Assembly: GCA_964016885.1 (NCBI GenBank)
Contig: OZ024742.1
Location: 14,837,007-14,901,006 of the forward strand
DNA: 64,000 nt
Direction: 5' to 3'
Source: Eledone cirrhosa
Taxonomy: Eukaryota; Mollusca; Cephalopoda; Octopoda; Eledonidae
A program made the translations under genes and the position numbers. The notes beneath the pieces are model-generated. The model saw only the letters and a list, made by a program, of their open reading frames with translations. It was not told the DNA's origin and did not search any database. Positions 21,251 to 30,955 of the stretch are shown in pieces (positions within the stretch are counted from its first letter, which is position 1; every line of letters begins with the position of its first letter).

Positions 21251-23436
21251 CAGAGGTATTCAAGATTGCGAGGCAGTGTGTCAGAGATAGTTGTGATGTC
21301 ATTGGAGAGAAGTGTATCCGGAATGATAAAGGTGAGCTTGCCCTCACAAGTGCTGAGAAGAAAGATGCATGGAAGAGTCATTATGATAGATTACTAAATG
21401 AGGAGAATGCATGGGAAGAAGAGACCCTACCCCACGTAGACCCTATAGAGGGACCAGCAGTACAAGTCAGCGGCAGCGTAGTAAGTAAGGCAATCAGAGA
21501 TATGAAGATAGGGAAGGCAACCGGTCCATCGGGTATAGCTGCCGAGATGCTGAAGGCATCTGGGTCTGTAGGTCACACTATAACCACACGTATTGTTAAC
21601 CAGGTAATACTAGAGGGGGCCATACCAAAAGATTGGTGCAGTAGCATCATTGTCAACTGCTACAAAGGTAAAGGCGATGCACTAGATAGAGGAAACTATA
21701 GAGGTATAAAGTTGATGGACCAGGTCATGAAAGTAACAGAAAGAGTTATAGCACAGCTGATTAGGGACCGGGTGAATATAGACGAGATGCAATTTGGGTT
21801 TGTACCAGGGAAAGGCACCACTGATGCGCTCTTCCTTGTGAGGCAATTACAGGAAAAGTACCTAGCTAAAAGTAAGCCACTCTACTTGGCATTTGTCGAC
21901 CTTGAGAAAGCCTTTGACAGAGTTCCACGTGCAGTAATCTGGTGGGCTCTTAGAAAACTAGGAGTAGATGAATGGCTTGTGAAAGCGGTACAAGCCATGT
22001 ATAGGGGAGCAGTCAGCAAAGTTAGGATTGGCAATGAGTATAGCGAGGAATTTAGCGTACAGGTTGGGGTCCACCAGGGCTCTGTTCTTAGCCCTCTCCT
22101 GTTCATCATAGTCCTGCAGGCAATAACGGAGGAGTTTAAGACCGGATGCCCATGGGAACTCCTGTATGCTGATGACCTCGCACTCATAGCTGAATCTATG
22201 GTAGAACTAGAGAATAAATTCCAAACCTGGAAGCAGGGACTAGAGAGAAAGGGCCTCAAAGTCAACATGACAAAGACTAAGGTCCTTATAAGTAGACGAG
22301 AAAACAGAACCCAGATCCCCTCAGGGAAATGGCCTTGCTCAGTATGTAGGAAAGGTGTAGGTAGGAACTCCATTCTTTGCCCCAAATGCAAACAATGGGT
22401 ACACAAGAGATGTAGCGGGATCTCAGGAAGCTTAATTAAGAATGTAGGATTCACATGCAGCAGCTGTGCTGAAACAGCAAGCAAACAGCCACAGGAAACA
22501 AGTACCACCAATCTCTGGGAGGGCCCTGTAGAAACAGTAGACAGCTTCTGCTACCTAGGTGACCGAATTAGCAACGGAGGTGGGTGCTCAGAAAGTACAA
22601 TAACTAGGGTAAGAACGGGATGGAAGAAGTTTAGGGAACTACTACCACTGCTAGCTGCAAAAGGCTTCTCCCTCAGAATGAAAGGCAGACTGTATGATGC
22701 GTGTATCCGAACAGCGATGTTGCATGGTAGTGAGACCTGGGCGCTGAAGGTGGAAGACTTACGTAGATTAGAGAGAAACGAAGCCTGCATGCTCCGATGG
22801 ATGTGTAACAGTAATATACGTGAACGACAAAGCATAAATGAATTGAGAGAGAGACTGAGCATAAGAGGAATCAAATGCTGCGTGCAGGAGAGGCGGTTAC
22901 GCTGGTATGGACATGTGATGCGTATGAAGGATGACAGCTGCATAAAAAGGTGCAGAGCACTAGAAGTTGATGGAAACCGCGGAGTGGGGAGACCCAAGAT
23001 GACTTGGGATGAGGTGATAAAAGCCGACCTTACCCAACTACACCTCTCAAAGTCAATGACACACGACCGTGACTTCTGGCGTCACGCAGTAATACAGGGT
23101 ACCCGACCTCCCATGGGTACATGCTGAAGCATATAAACAATATGCCCCCCCCCCCCCCCCCACCGCAAGGTGGTCGTGGAGGTGCCACGGCAAAAAAGCA
23201 CCCAGCCCACACTGTAAAGTGGACGTGTAGGCGCCACGAAAAAGCACCCAGCACTCACTGTAAATGAGGTTGGTGTTAGGAAGGGCATCCAGCTGTAGAA
23301 ATCAAGCCAGATCAGTTCCTGTATGAGCAAGGCATGGTCAGCCGACCAGACACTGCCCACAACAGGACAACCCGTCTAACCCATGCTAGCGTGGAAGAAC
23401 GGACGTAAAACGGTGATGATGATGATGATGATGATG
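21251..23436 (+). mobile_element. RTE-like LINE, copy 2 (3' end type B), 5'-truncated
   Basis: The copy starts inside the segment upstream of RT, about 21253, and ends in GGACGTAAAACGGTGATGAT with a (GAT)n tail. The 6-bp ACATAA flanks it at 21243-21248 and 23437-23442. Its 3' non-coding part (23128-23436) contains two copies of a GCACCCAGC-type module and the GTTAGGAAGGGCATCCAGC block shared with SINEs. 5' truncation is usual for LINE insertion. Confidence 0.92.
21259..23127 (+). CDS. Reverse transcriptase of LINE copy 2, open to the stop
   Basis: The frame is open for about 622 codons from the truncated 5' edge; the first ATG that keeps the RT is at 21502 (541 residues from there). Counting from that ATG, RT motifs are [12 protein letters not shown] (131-142), HQGSVLSPLL (191-200) and catalytic YADD (222-225). 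A C4HC3 finger uses C279, C282, C293, C296, H301, C304, C319 and C322, the spacing of PHD fingers. The C-terminal domain holds [22 protein letters not shown] and a GRPKMTWDEV segment. The endonuclease is absent, so the copy cannot move on its own. It is the best-preserved RT here. Confidence 0.9.
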   Translation, partial: FKIARQCVRDSCDVIGEKCIRNDKGELALTSAEKKDAWKSHYDRLLNEENAWEEETLPHVDPIEGPAVQVSGSVVSKAIRDMKIGKATGPSGIAAEMLKASGSVGHTITTRIVNQVILEGAIPKDWCSSIIVNCYKGKGDALDRGNYRGIKLMDQVMKVTERVIAQLIRDRVNIDEMQFGFVPGKGTTDALFLVRQLQEKYLAKSKPLYLAFVDLEKAFDRVPRAVIWWALRKLGVDEWLVKAVQAMYRGAVSKVRIGNEYSEEFSVQVGVHQGSVLSPLLFIIVLQAITEEFKTGCPWELLYADDLALIAESMVELENKFQTWKQGLERKGLKVNMTKTKVLISRRENRTQIPSGKWPCSVCRKGVGRNSILCPKCKQWVHKRCSGISGSLIKNVGFTCSSCAETASKQPQETSTTNLWEGPVETVDSFCYLGDRISNGGGCSESTITRVRTGWKKFRELLPLLAAKGFSLRMKGRLYDACIRTAMLHGSETWALKVEDLRRLERNEACMLRWMCNSNIRERQSINELRERLSIRGIKCCVQERRLRWYGHVMRMKDDSCIKRCRALEVDGNRGVGRPKMTWDEVIKADLTQLHLSKSMTHDRDFWRHAVIQGTRPPMGTC

Positions 23437-23553
23437 ACATAAGTGTTTGTATTGTAAATGACCAAGTTAGCTAGAATGAAATATACTAATTAAAATAAAT
23501 ATAGTTTGCCTGTCTCGATTTAAAATAATAAATCAATAAAAACAAACCCATAC
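23437..23553. repeat. Right flank of LINE copy 2, duplicated at 23951
   Basis: The sequence from ACATAAGTGTTTGTATTG to AAAAACAAACCCATA is repeated at 23982-24096 in uninterrupted form, together with the sequence that lies left of LINE copy 2. From 23554 to 23950 nothing else is recognised. Confidence 0.85.
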
Positions 23554-23950
23554 TGGCAATAACCGTGATACCTGGACAAATTTAAATTTCAAAATCCAAA
23601 CCTGTTCCGCAGACAAATTTAAATTTCAAAACCCAAATAAGTTTCGCAATGATAGTATAAAAAAGTGAAAGATTCCAACCTCTGTGTTCATCAACAGGTA
23701 TCCAGAAAATTAGGATGTTTCATCTCGAAATATTTTTGGAGGTCTGGTGTACAAGCGCTAACGCACGTGGTTTTCCAGCTCACTAGCTATCCCCATACTC
23801 ATGGTGCTAGAAATAACAGCCGTTTATATGGGATTAAAATTTAGCTCAACAAAAGGAGCCGTAATACTATATTATATTTAGAATTATAAACTCAAACAGT
23901 CCTTTACAATTAATTAGCTCAAAGAAAGAAGCATTTCTGAGCCGTGAAAT

Positions 23951-24096
23951 ACAAGTTAATATAAATTAATATATGATAAACACATAAGTGTTTGTATTGT
24001 AAATGACCAAGTTAGCTAGAATGAAATATACTAATTAAGATAAATATAGTTTGCCTGTCTCGATTTAAAATAATAAATCAATAAAAACAAACCCAT
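23951..24096. repeat. Uninterrupted paralogue of the LINE copy 2 target site
   Basis: The segment reads ACAAGTTAATATAAATTAAT followed by ATATGATAAACACATAAGTG and continues as in 23443-23553. It joins what LINE copy 2 separates at 21214-21248 and 23437-23553. It is therefore an empty site preserved in a local duplication. Confidence 0.85.
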
Positions 24097-24152
24097 AAAC
24101 TGTCAATGTAAAGTGGGTTTATATATTCAGAAAAATATGAGGTTGTTATGCA

Positions 24153-24186
<34 letters not shown>

Positions 24187-24187
24187 G

Positions 24188-24242
24188 GAATGAGTAGGAC
24201 CCCGACGGCTGAGCTCAAGCTGTTTCGACGGCTAATTCTAGA
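24188..24242 (-). repeat. Interspersed repeat, inverted copy
   Basis: The reverse complement contains TAGCCGTCGAAACAGCTTGA and GCTCAGCCGTCGGGGTC, related to 14184-14325. It again adjoins an AT microsatellite. From 24243 to 25250 there is only a SINE body fragment (about 24748-24790) and no gene. Confidence 0.6.
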
Positions 24243-25249
24243 CTAAATGAAAATTTATCCTGGTATTTGAATAGCCGAGCTTCTCAAGGGGTAATTCCAT
24301 ATATGGTCAAAGTGATTGTCACAGGGATTGGTCAAAAGTTAGTAGTTGAGACATAATAATTCTATGATGGCAAATTAGTGGGGGGAAGGGGTAGCTAAAC
24401 CTGCCAGTAGGAGAAAGAGGGAGAGGGGGTGGAGGAGACCCATTCATGCGTTGATAGTGCCAGCTACAGCTGGGCGTGAGGTCAAAGAAGATACTAGGGA
24501 GGGAGAGGAAGTCGAAACAGTAAGTAGAACAATGAGGGGTAAATATATAAAAAAATACCGAGTGTTAAAAAGCGATTAAATGTAAAAAAATAAACAATTT
24601 CTGGTTACTACGACCTAAGTCTCTCACTATTGCTAGGCTAAAGAAATATACTAGGTGGGACGGAATAAAAAAGAGACCCTTTTAAGAGGTATAAGTACGT
24701 ATATCGGAGGGGCCAAAATACTAAAGAGACTACCACAAAATAATTAATAAAAGTTTCTACCCCAGGCACAAGGCCAGCAACCACCCAGTGCAAAAAAGTA
24801 AACTAGTACAAAATAATAATTCAGAGTCCCGAAAAAGAATACTAATACTATCTCTAAGGGTACCGCCACGATACAAAAGTTCTAGTACAAGCTACATGAA
24901 AGCTCGTACGAAGTAAAAGTAAAATACGGAAAATTAATTCAGAATCTGATTGCTATTTCTAGATTTTCATTTACTCTGACCTATATTGTGGTTATTTGCT
25001 CAAAAGTCACCAGAGATATGTCAGTGGATTATTCTGAAACTAAGTACCTCTCTGTTTATTCTTCAAGCTATATTGATTACACAACATAAAATCCAAAGAT
25101 TTCTTTTTGCATCTCTTTCTTAACAACTAAGAAATTTTTCTATAGAAAATACTTGCAGCTTTCAAACCTTTTGTCAACATGACCCATTTTTGGCAAATCA
25201 ATATTCCTGTTTTAATTGTATGGATTCAGTAGAAAATATCTAAAACTGA

Positions 25250-25488
25250 GTTCACATTGCTCCAGTTTACTCAGCTGTAGAAATGAGATGATAGGGACTG
25301 GGGTCCCTATCATTCCACTGCAAAGTGGTTGTGGAGGTGCCACGGCAAAAAAGCACCCAGCACTCACTGTAAATGAGGTTGGTGTTAGGAAGGGCATCCA
25401 GATGTAGAAATCAAGCCAGAATCAGTTCCCGTCCCACCCTTGCAAGCAGGGAAAAGCGGACGTAAAAATGATGATGATGATGATGATG
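25250..25488 (+). mobile_element. SINE-A, 5'-truncated
   Basis: Linker TTTACTCAGCTGTAGAAATG, central GCACCCAGCACTCACTGTAA, GTTAGGAAGGGCATCCAG, and the LINE type A end CCCACCCTTGCAAGCAGGG with GCGGACGTAAA and (TGA)n. The tRNA-like head is missing. Confidence 0.9.
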
Positions 25489-25496
25489 AGTTTGCT

Positions 25497-25690
25497 AATT
25501 CAAATGTTAATAGTATTTTTACTAGTAGACAGATTGTTGTGAAAATTAGCAGTAAATTAAAGACTTTAATCTTTAACGATGCAGTCATAATGCAGTTTTG
25601 TACTTTTCAAGAATGTCTTGCAAATGAGTCATGTAGTTTGTTAATTCAAATATCTTTACTAGTGGACAGATTGTTGTGAAAATTAGCAGT
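25497..25690. repeat. Diverged direct repeat, related to 31040-31555
   Basis: Units contain TTTTTACTAGTAGACAGATT and AGACTTTAATCTTTAACG. Related units recur in the terminal DDX24 introns. No coding capacity is seen. Confidence 0.7.
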
Positions 25691-25880
25691 CTAGCTGAGG
25701 CAATTGTGCCAATTTGACAATGCTGGTCTAGCTGAGGCAATTGAGCCAATTTGTTTTAGGTATAGCTTAGGCAATTGTGCCAATTTAACAATGTTTAGGT
25801 CTAGCTGCACCAATTTAACAATGCTGGTCTAGTTGAGGCAATTGTACCAATATAGCAGTATTTAGGTCTAGTTGTGACAG
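25690..25880. repeat. Minisatellite with AGGCAATTGTGCCAATTT units
   Basis: About five imperfect units of 35-50 bp contain GTCTAGCTGAGGCAATTG. Confidence 0.8.
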
Positions 25881-26091
25881 CCCAATTCTGGAGTGTAGGC
25901 CTATTTTGTCTGAAGCTTTAACAATAACAAACTAATGAAAGAATCTCAATACAGTCATTTGATTTGCTAAAAACAGCAGTTAATTTTCCCTTCAATCTTA
26001 TCCTACTGTAGCACTCTCTAGATAAGGGAAGTAGCTAGAGTTACATCCCGTTGAAATTCTAGAACATTCCTTAAACTTCCGTTCAAGGGAT

Positions 26092-26098
26092 TATAAAA
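26092..26098 (+). promoter_or_regulatory. LTR TATA box
   Basis: GATTATAAAAGATAGAG lies about 85 bp into the LTR and is repeated at 30009-30015 in the 3' LTR. It fits the core promoter of the element. Confidence 0.6.
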
Positions 26099-26192
26099 GA
26101 TAGAGCAAAAAGCATTCTTTCTCTCTTTCGTGGCTAACTCTTAAACTGACAACATCGAGCGCAAGCATGTTAAGCTTTTTCCAACCATATCT

Positions 26193-27002
26193 GGGAAATG
26201 GTCGTGCTCGGTATGTAGGAAAGGCGTAGGTAGAAACTCCATCTTATGTCCTAAATGCAAAGTATGGGTGCATAAAAGATGTAGTGGGATCACAGGTAAG
26301 CTAACTAAGAACATAGACTTTACATGTGGCCGATGTTCTGGTGCAATAAGTAGCAGCAAGTGCCCACAAAATACTAGCTCTTTCAATTGCGCAGAGGGTT
26401 CTATAGAAATAGTGGACAGCTTCCGTTTCCTGGGCGATAAAATCAGCAGTGGGGGAGGGTGCTCTGAAAGTACTGTAGCTAGAGTCAGAACTGGTTGGAA
26501 AAAGTTCAGAGAGCTTATACCACTATTAGCTGCTAAAGGGTTCTCCCTAAAAATGAAAGGCAGGTTGTACGATGCCTGCATACGAACAGCAATGTTGCAT
26601 GGTAGTGAGACCTGGGCATTGTGTGCAGAGGATATACGCAGACTAGAGAGGAACGAAGCTTGCATGCTCCGCTGGATGTGTAACAGTAATATACGTGAAC
26701 GGCAAAGCATAAACGAACTAAGGAAAAAATTAGAGATAAGAGGGATCAGATGTTGTTTACTCGAGAGAAGGCTGCGTTGGTATGGACACGTGATGCGCAT
26801 GAAAGTCGATAGCTGTATTACAAAGTGCAGGGCAATAAAGATAGACGGTAGCCACGGAATAGGCAGACCTAGAAAAACATGGGATGAGCTGATAAACTCC
26901 AACCTCATACACTTACACCTCTCCAAGACAATGTCACTGGACCGTGACCTTTGGCGGTACTCAGTAACAGAGAAGACCCGCCTTGCCAGTAGGCATCTCT
27001 AA
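26193..27002 (+). CDS. LINE copy 3 zinc finger and C-terminal domain
   Basis: One open frame covers the C4HC3 finger ([34 protein letters not shown]), then [27 protein letters not shown] and [10 protein letters not shown], to a stop at 27000-27002. The RT core is absent through 5' truncation. The frame is intact but codes for no enzyme on its own. Confidence 0.8.
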   Translation, partial: GKWSCSVCRKGVGRNSILCPKCKVWVHKRCSGITGKLTKNIDFTCGRCSGAISSSKCPQNTSSFNCAEGSIEIVDSFRFLGDKISSGGGCSESTVARVRTGWKKFRELIPLLAAKGFSLKMKGRLYDACIRTAMLHGSETWALCAEDIRRLERNEACMLRWMCNSNIRERQSINELRKKLEIRGIRCCLLERRLRWYGHVMRMKVDSCITKCRAIKIDGSHGIGRPRKTWDELINSNLIHLHLSKTMSLDRDLWRYSVTEKTRLASRHL

Positions 27003-27356
27003 CAAACTACACCCCGTCCCGCCACCACCCCCACCCCATCCACACCACCCCGTTCCATGTAAAGTTATGTTGGTGCCGCGCCATCCAGGCCGAAACAAAC
27101 GAGATCGTGTAGGTGTCACGACAAAAAAACACACAGTCCACGCTGTAATGTGGCCGTGTAGGCAACACGGTAAAAACCTCCCAGACCCACACTGTAAATG
27201 TGGTTGGTGTTAGGAAGGGCATCCAACTGTAGAAAACCTGCCAGACAGTCCTATGCGAGCAAGACAATCACTCTTGCCTCAAGTGGGACTACCCCCGTCC
27301 AAACCCATGCAAGCGTGGAACACGGACGTTAAACGTTGATGATGATGATGATGATG
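26193..27356 (+). mobile_element. RTE-like LINE, copy 3 (3' end type C), 5'-truncated, inside the LTR
   Basis: The copy begins in the zinc-finger coding region (GGGAAATGGTCGTGCTCG) and ends CACGGACGTTAAACGTTG with a (GAT)n tail. ATCT occurs at both borders (26189-26192 and 27357-27360), a minimal target duplication. The intact 3' LTR reads straight across this point. Confidence 0.9.
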
Positions 27357-27544
27357 ATCTTATAATTCAGGATTATACCTTGTCATGCCACGAGGTACGT
27401 TTGTAATACACGGACTACAATAAATGCAAGTTATTTTGATACTCGTTTTGAGAAACACTTCATGCCTCAGTTATTACTTCGAATGTAGAGCGAGATAATT
27501 CTCACAAAAAGAAATTGTATGAAAGTTCTTCCATATCTTCTTTC

Positions 27545-28080
27545 CACTTATCCATTTATCCAAACAAATCCATTTATTCACCATGGCCTAAAAGTGGTGA
27601 CAAATATTTTCATGCACTATTACAATTTATTGCTAAACAACTCCACTAAAATGGTAAACCCAACAACGACACAGAAAAGAATTGTTTTCGACTCTAGGAA
27701 GTTCGTTTTATCTCAGTCAGTTCGTGTGGGGCGAAAAAAAAAAAAAATTGAAGAAGCAAATCGCCATGTTGACAGCATATTTCACCAAAAGGAGAAAAAA
27801 AAAAAAAATGTCCCTCGTGTCATTGGTTCAACTAAGCTTTCGTTTTCTTGAAGTTGCCATCTTATTTGCTCGATGCTATATTTTCACTTCAGCTATTCAT
27901 GGTACTACCACGTGTGCGCTAGTTAAAAAAAAAAAAAAAAAAAAAAGGGAATTTTCTCGAGAGCCTACTTCGACAGATTCACTCTTCGGTTCTTCTGCTT
28001 TCTAAACCCAGCCTGCTTCATGTCGTCAGGACTCAATGTTGAGAGCCATTGATGTGTTAACTACATCATCATCAACATCT
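27545..28080 (+). other. Leader/gag-equivalent region of the LTR element, unrecognisable
   Basis: AAAGTGGTGACAAATATT near 27590 could be a tRNA primer-binding site. After it come several poly-A runs and no gag-like protein. The region appears largely deleted or decayed. Confidence 0.35.
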
Positions 28081-29200
28081 ATCCCAGTTATTTCAAGGTT
28101 TTCAATCGTACCAAGTCAGAATCAACCCAGCAAAATGTGTTTGGGACAGCTTCACTGGAATTCCTTGGACATCTTATAGATTCAGAAGGCATTCAAGCTC
28201 TGCCATCTAAGGTGGAAGCGATTCAGCGTATCGCATCCCCCCCTCCCACCTCCCTGAAACAATTACGTCATTTCTTGGGATTAATTAACTTTTATCGTTG
28301 CTTCATTCCTAACTGTGCGGACAAGTTGTTTCCCTTGACAGTTTTTAAAGGCTGTGAAAAAGAAAGATGCTCCTATTTCACTTTCTGCCGATGCCTTGCA
28401 GTCTTTTGAATTCGTCAAGTCCGAGATAGCTGAAGTCTCCTTCCTCGCCCATCCTGTTGCAAACGCGAGGCTTTCTTTAACTGTTGATACATCCAATCAT
28501 GCTGTTGGAGCAGTTTTGCAACATACGATCGACCACCAGGTTCAACCACTGGCATTTTTCTCACGCCAACTTAAACCAACGGAACAGAGATACAGCACCT
28601 TTGACAGAGAGCTTTTGGCAGTTTATCTTGCCGTGAAACACTTCCACCATTTTTTGGAAGGGCGGGAGTTCACGATATTCACGGACCATAAACCGCTAAC
28701 ATTCGCTCTCCAATCCAAGTCCGACAGGTACTCTCCGAGAGCATATAGACATTTGGATCTCATCTCCCAGTACACCAGTGACATTCGTCATATAGCCGGA
28801 GCTGCCAACATACCCACGGACGCACTATCTCGACTTTCTGTGTGTTCTCTTGCGTCTCCTGCACATATCGATTTGGTTGCCATGGCAACTGACCAACTTA
28901 CTTTGGATTCGTTGGACATTTCATCTGACCAGTTCTCCTGCTGCAAATTGGAATATTCACCTCTTCCATCTTCTGAAGGGAAAATTCTCTGCAATATTTC
29001 TACTGGTTCACCCAGATTGCCATCAACGTACCGTTTTTGATGCACTTCATTTCTTGTCGCATCCCAGCATAGCTGCCACGGTGAAGCTCGTCACGGCCCA
29101 ATTTTTCTGGCCAAATATGCGTCCTTCAATCACCGGTTGGGCACGTTCTTTCCAAGATTTATCGGCATGTTCGCGATCCTCTTAGCAAATTCAGCCCGCC
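28080..29200 (+). pseudogene. Ty3/Gypsy pol fragment (RT end, RNase H, integrase start)
   Basis: 28137-28360 encodes the RT thumb: FLGHLIDSEG and LRHFLGLINFYRCFIP. 28354-29040 encodes RNase H: LTVDTSNHAVGAVL, FFSRQLKPTEQRYSTFDREL, FTIFTDHKPL, and a conserved HIAGAANIPTDALSR. 28990-29180 shows the H2C2 region of integrase: LHFLSHPSIAATVKL and FFWPNMR. Frames change near 28350 and 29010 and the integrase core is missing, so the element is dead. No gag, protease or RT palm is left. From 29201 to 29579 nothing coding is recognised. Confidence 0.88.
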
Positions 29201-29579
29201 GGACGCCCGCTTACGTCACCCTACAATGGACCTTTTCGTGTGCTTTCGCACACACCAAAAACTATATACATTTAACCCCTAGTGGCATTAACAGACTTCT
29301 TTTTCAGTCTGTACACTAGTGATGTATGAACTATTTGATTTTGAAGCAACTTTGAACTTACCATTGAGCATTAATTTTCTCTGCTCCATTATATTAACTT
29401 TGAATTATCAGTTTGTTGCATTTACTTGTTTTGTGCTTTTTTGATATTTGCTTCAGTTGCGAGCTCATGTTTTATTCATGCACTTTCTTGTATCTTTTGC
29501 TTTGCTCCTCATTTCTTGCGGGTTCTGGCTACAATGACTTTCGGTTGGTTATTCGACTTCTCTTCTGAGAGGGGAGTTT

Positions 29580-30308
29580 TGTAGCGCTCTCTAGACAAGG
29601 GAAGTAGCTAGAGTTACTTCCCGTTGAAATTCTAGAACATTCCTTAAACTTCGTTCATCATCATCATCATCATTTTACGTCCGCTTTTCCCTGCTTGCAA
29701 GAGTGGGACGGGAACTGATTCTGGCTTGATTTCTACAGCTGGATGCCCTTCCTAACACCAACCTCATTTACAGTGAGTGCTGGGTGCTTTTTTGCCGTGG
29801 CACCGACATGTCCACTTTGCAGTGGAATGATAGGGACACCAGCCCCTATCATCTCATTTCTACAGCTGAGTAAACTGGAGCAATGTGAAATAAAGTGTCT
29901 TGCTCAAGGAAACAACACATCACCCGGTCTGAGAATTGAACTCACAACCTTTCGATTGCAAGGCCAATGCTCTAACCGCTAAGCCATATGCCTCCATGTT
30001 CAAGGGATTATAAAAGATAGAGAAAAAAGCGTTCTTTCTCTCTTTCGTGACAAACTCTTAAACTGACAACATCGAGCGCAAGCATGTTAAGCTTTTTCCA
30101 ACCACATCTTATAATTCAGGATTATACCTTGTCATGCCACGAGGTACATTTGGTTACCACATTTGTAATACACGGACTACAATAAATGCAAGTTATTTTG
30201 ATACTCGTTTTGAGAAACTCTTCATGCCTCAGTTATTACTTCGAATGTAGGGAGAGATAATTCTCACAAAAAAGAAATTGTATGAAAGTTCTTCTATATC
30301 TTCTTTCT
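29580..30308 (+). mobile_element. 3' LTR of the Ty3/Gypsy-type element, split by a SINE
   Basis: A purine-rich GAGAGGGGAGTTT precedes TGTAGCGCTCTCTAG, as expected for a polypurine tract and LTR start. TATA box 30009-30015 and AATAAA 30181-30186 match the 5' LTR. Without the SINE it is about 380 bp. Confidence 0.88.
29658..29997 (-). mobile_element. Full-length SINE-A in the 3' LTR, with target duplication
   Basis: In reverse it runs from the (TCA)n tail and TTTTACGTCCGCTTTTCCC to the tRNA-like head ending TAAGCCATATGCCTCCAT. GTTCA flanks it at 29653-29657 and 29998-30002. At about 340 bp it is the clearest full-length copy of this SINE: tRNA-like head, CAGCTGAGTAAACTGGAGCA linker, GCACCCAGC module, and LINE type A 3' end. 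Confidence 0.92.
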
Positions 30309-30454
30309 ATTAAAAATGAGTAGTTGGGATCCGGTGGTACTTACTGGAGTTAATAACCCTGGGACCAACTCCCTAAACTACTATACAAAAAGACAGGACA
30401 CACTGGATAATGTGATCTGACATATACTATGTCTGAAAAGAAAAAAATATTTTC

Positions 30455-30712
30455 TGCTCATGGAAGTTCTGTCTGATAGGTGTCTAATTATAGGTGTGTC
30501 TGATGAGAGCTCTGTCTGATGATAGATGTATCTTATGATAGGACTGTATGATGATAGATGTGTCTGATGATAAGTCTGTCTCCTGATAGGAGTGTCTGAT
30601 GATAGGTCTGTCTTATTCTTATGATAGAACTGTCTGATGATAGGTCTGTCTCATGATAGGGCTATCTCATGATAGGAGTGTCTGATGATAGGTATGTCTG
30701 ATGACAAGCTAA
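30455..30712. repeat. Minisatellite with TGTCTGATGATAGG units
   Basis: About 15 imperfect units of 15-17 bp contain TCTGATGATAGG. It lies just downstream of the DDX24 stop on the minus strand. Confidence 0.85.
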
Positions 30713-30750
30713 AGTTAAACAACACATCAACACGATGTTACATTGATCTA

Positions 30751-30756
30751 TTTATT
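30751..30756 (-). other. Candidate polyadenylation signal of DDX24
   Basis: AATAAA on the minus strand lies 8 bp past the TGA at 30765-30767. The 3' UTR would be very short if this signal is used. Confidence 0.45.
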
Positions 30757-30764
30757 AGATAAAC

Positions 30765-30955
30765 TCATTCCTTTAACTGATTCATTAGTTGATCCTTTCT
30801 TTTCTTCCGTCTCATGGTCTTTCGTCGTTTTCTTTCAATTAAATTTGTTTTCTTGATTTCATTCACATCTTTAATGATGATATTTTTGTTCTTTTTCTTC
30901 TGCTTCTCTGAGACTTTCTGCCGCTGAAGTTCATTAATGGCACTTGAAGAATCAC
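30765..30955 (-). CDS. DDX24: DDX24 exon L (terminal, with stop)
   Basis: [20 protein letters not shown] is followed by a lysine/arginine-rich tail ending NQLKE and TGA. Acceptor TGTTCAG. The basic tail is common to nucleolar helicases. Confidence 0.93.

Larger units (their letters stand above)
26007..27544 (+). mobile_element. 5' LTR of a Ty3/Gypsy-type element, split by LINE copy 3
   Basis: The LTR parts (26007-26192 and 27358-27544) match the 3' LTR at 29580-30308. It starts TGTAGCACTCTCTAG. A TATA box is at 26092-26098 and an AATAAA at 27419-27424. Without the insert it is about 370 bp. The end is uncertain (near TCTTCTTTC) and no clear target duplication of the whole element is seen. 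Confidence 0.85.

Noticed and set aside
22551..22997. Minus-strand ORFs opposite the LINE C-terminal domain (also at 26141-26926 and 47708-48154)
   Set aside because: They are antisense shadows of the LINE frame. Their similarity to each other follows from the LINE copies.
27519..28005. Lysine-rich ORFs as a possible gag protein
   Set aside because: The lysines come from poly-A runs, and no zinc knuckle or capsid-like segment is seen.
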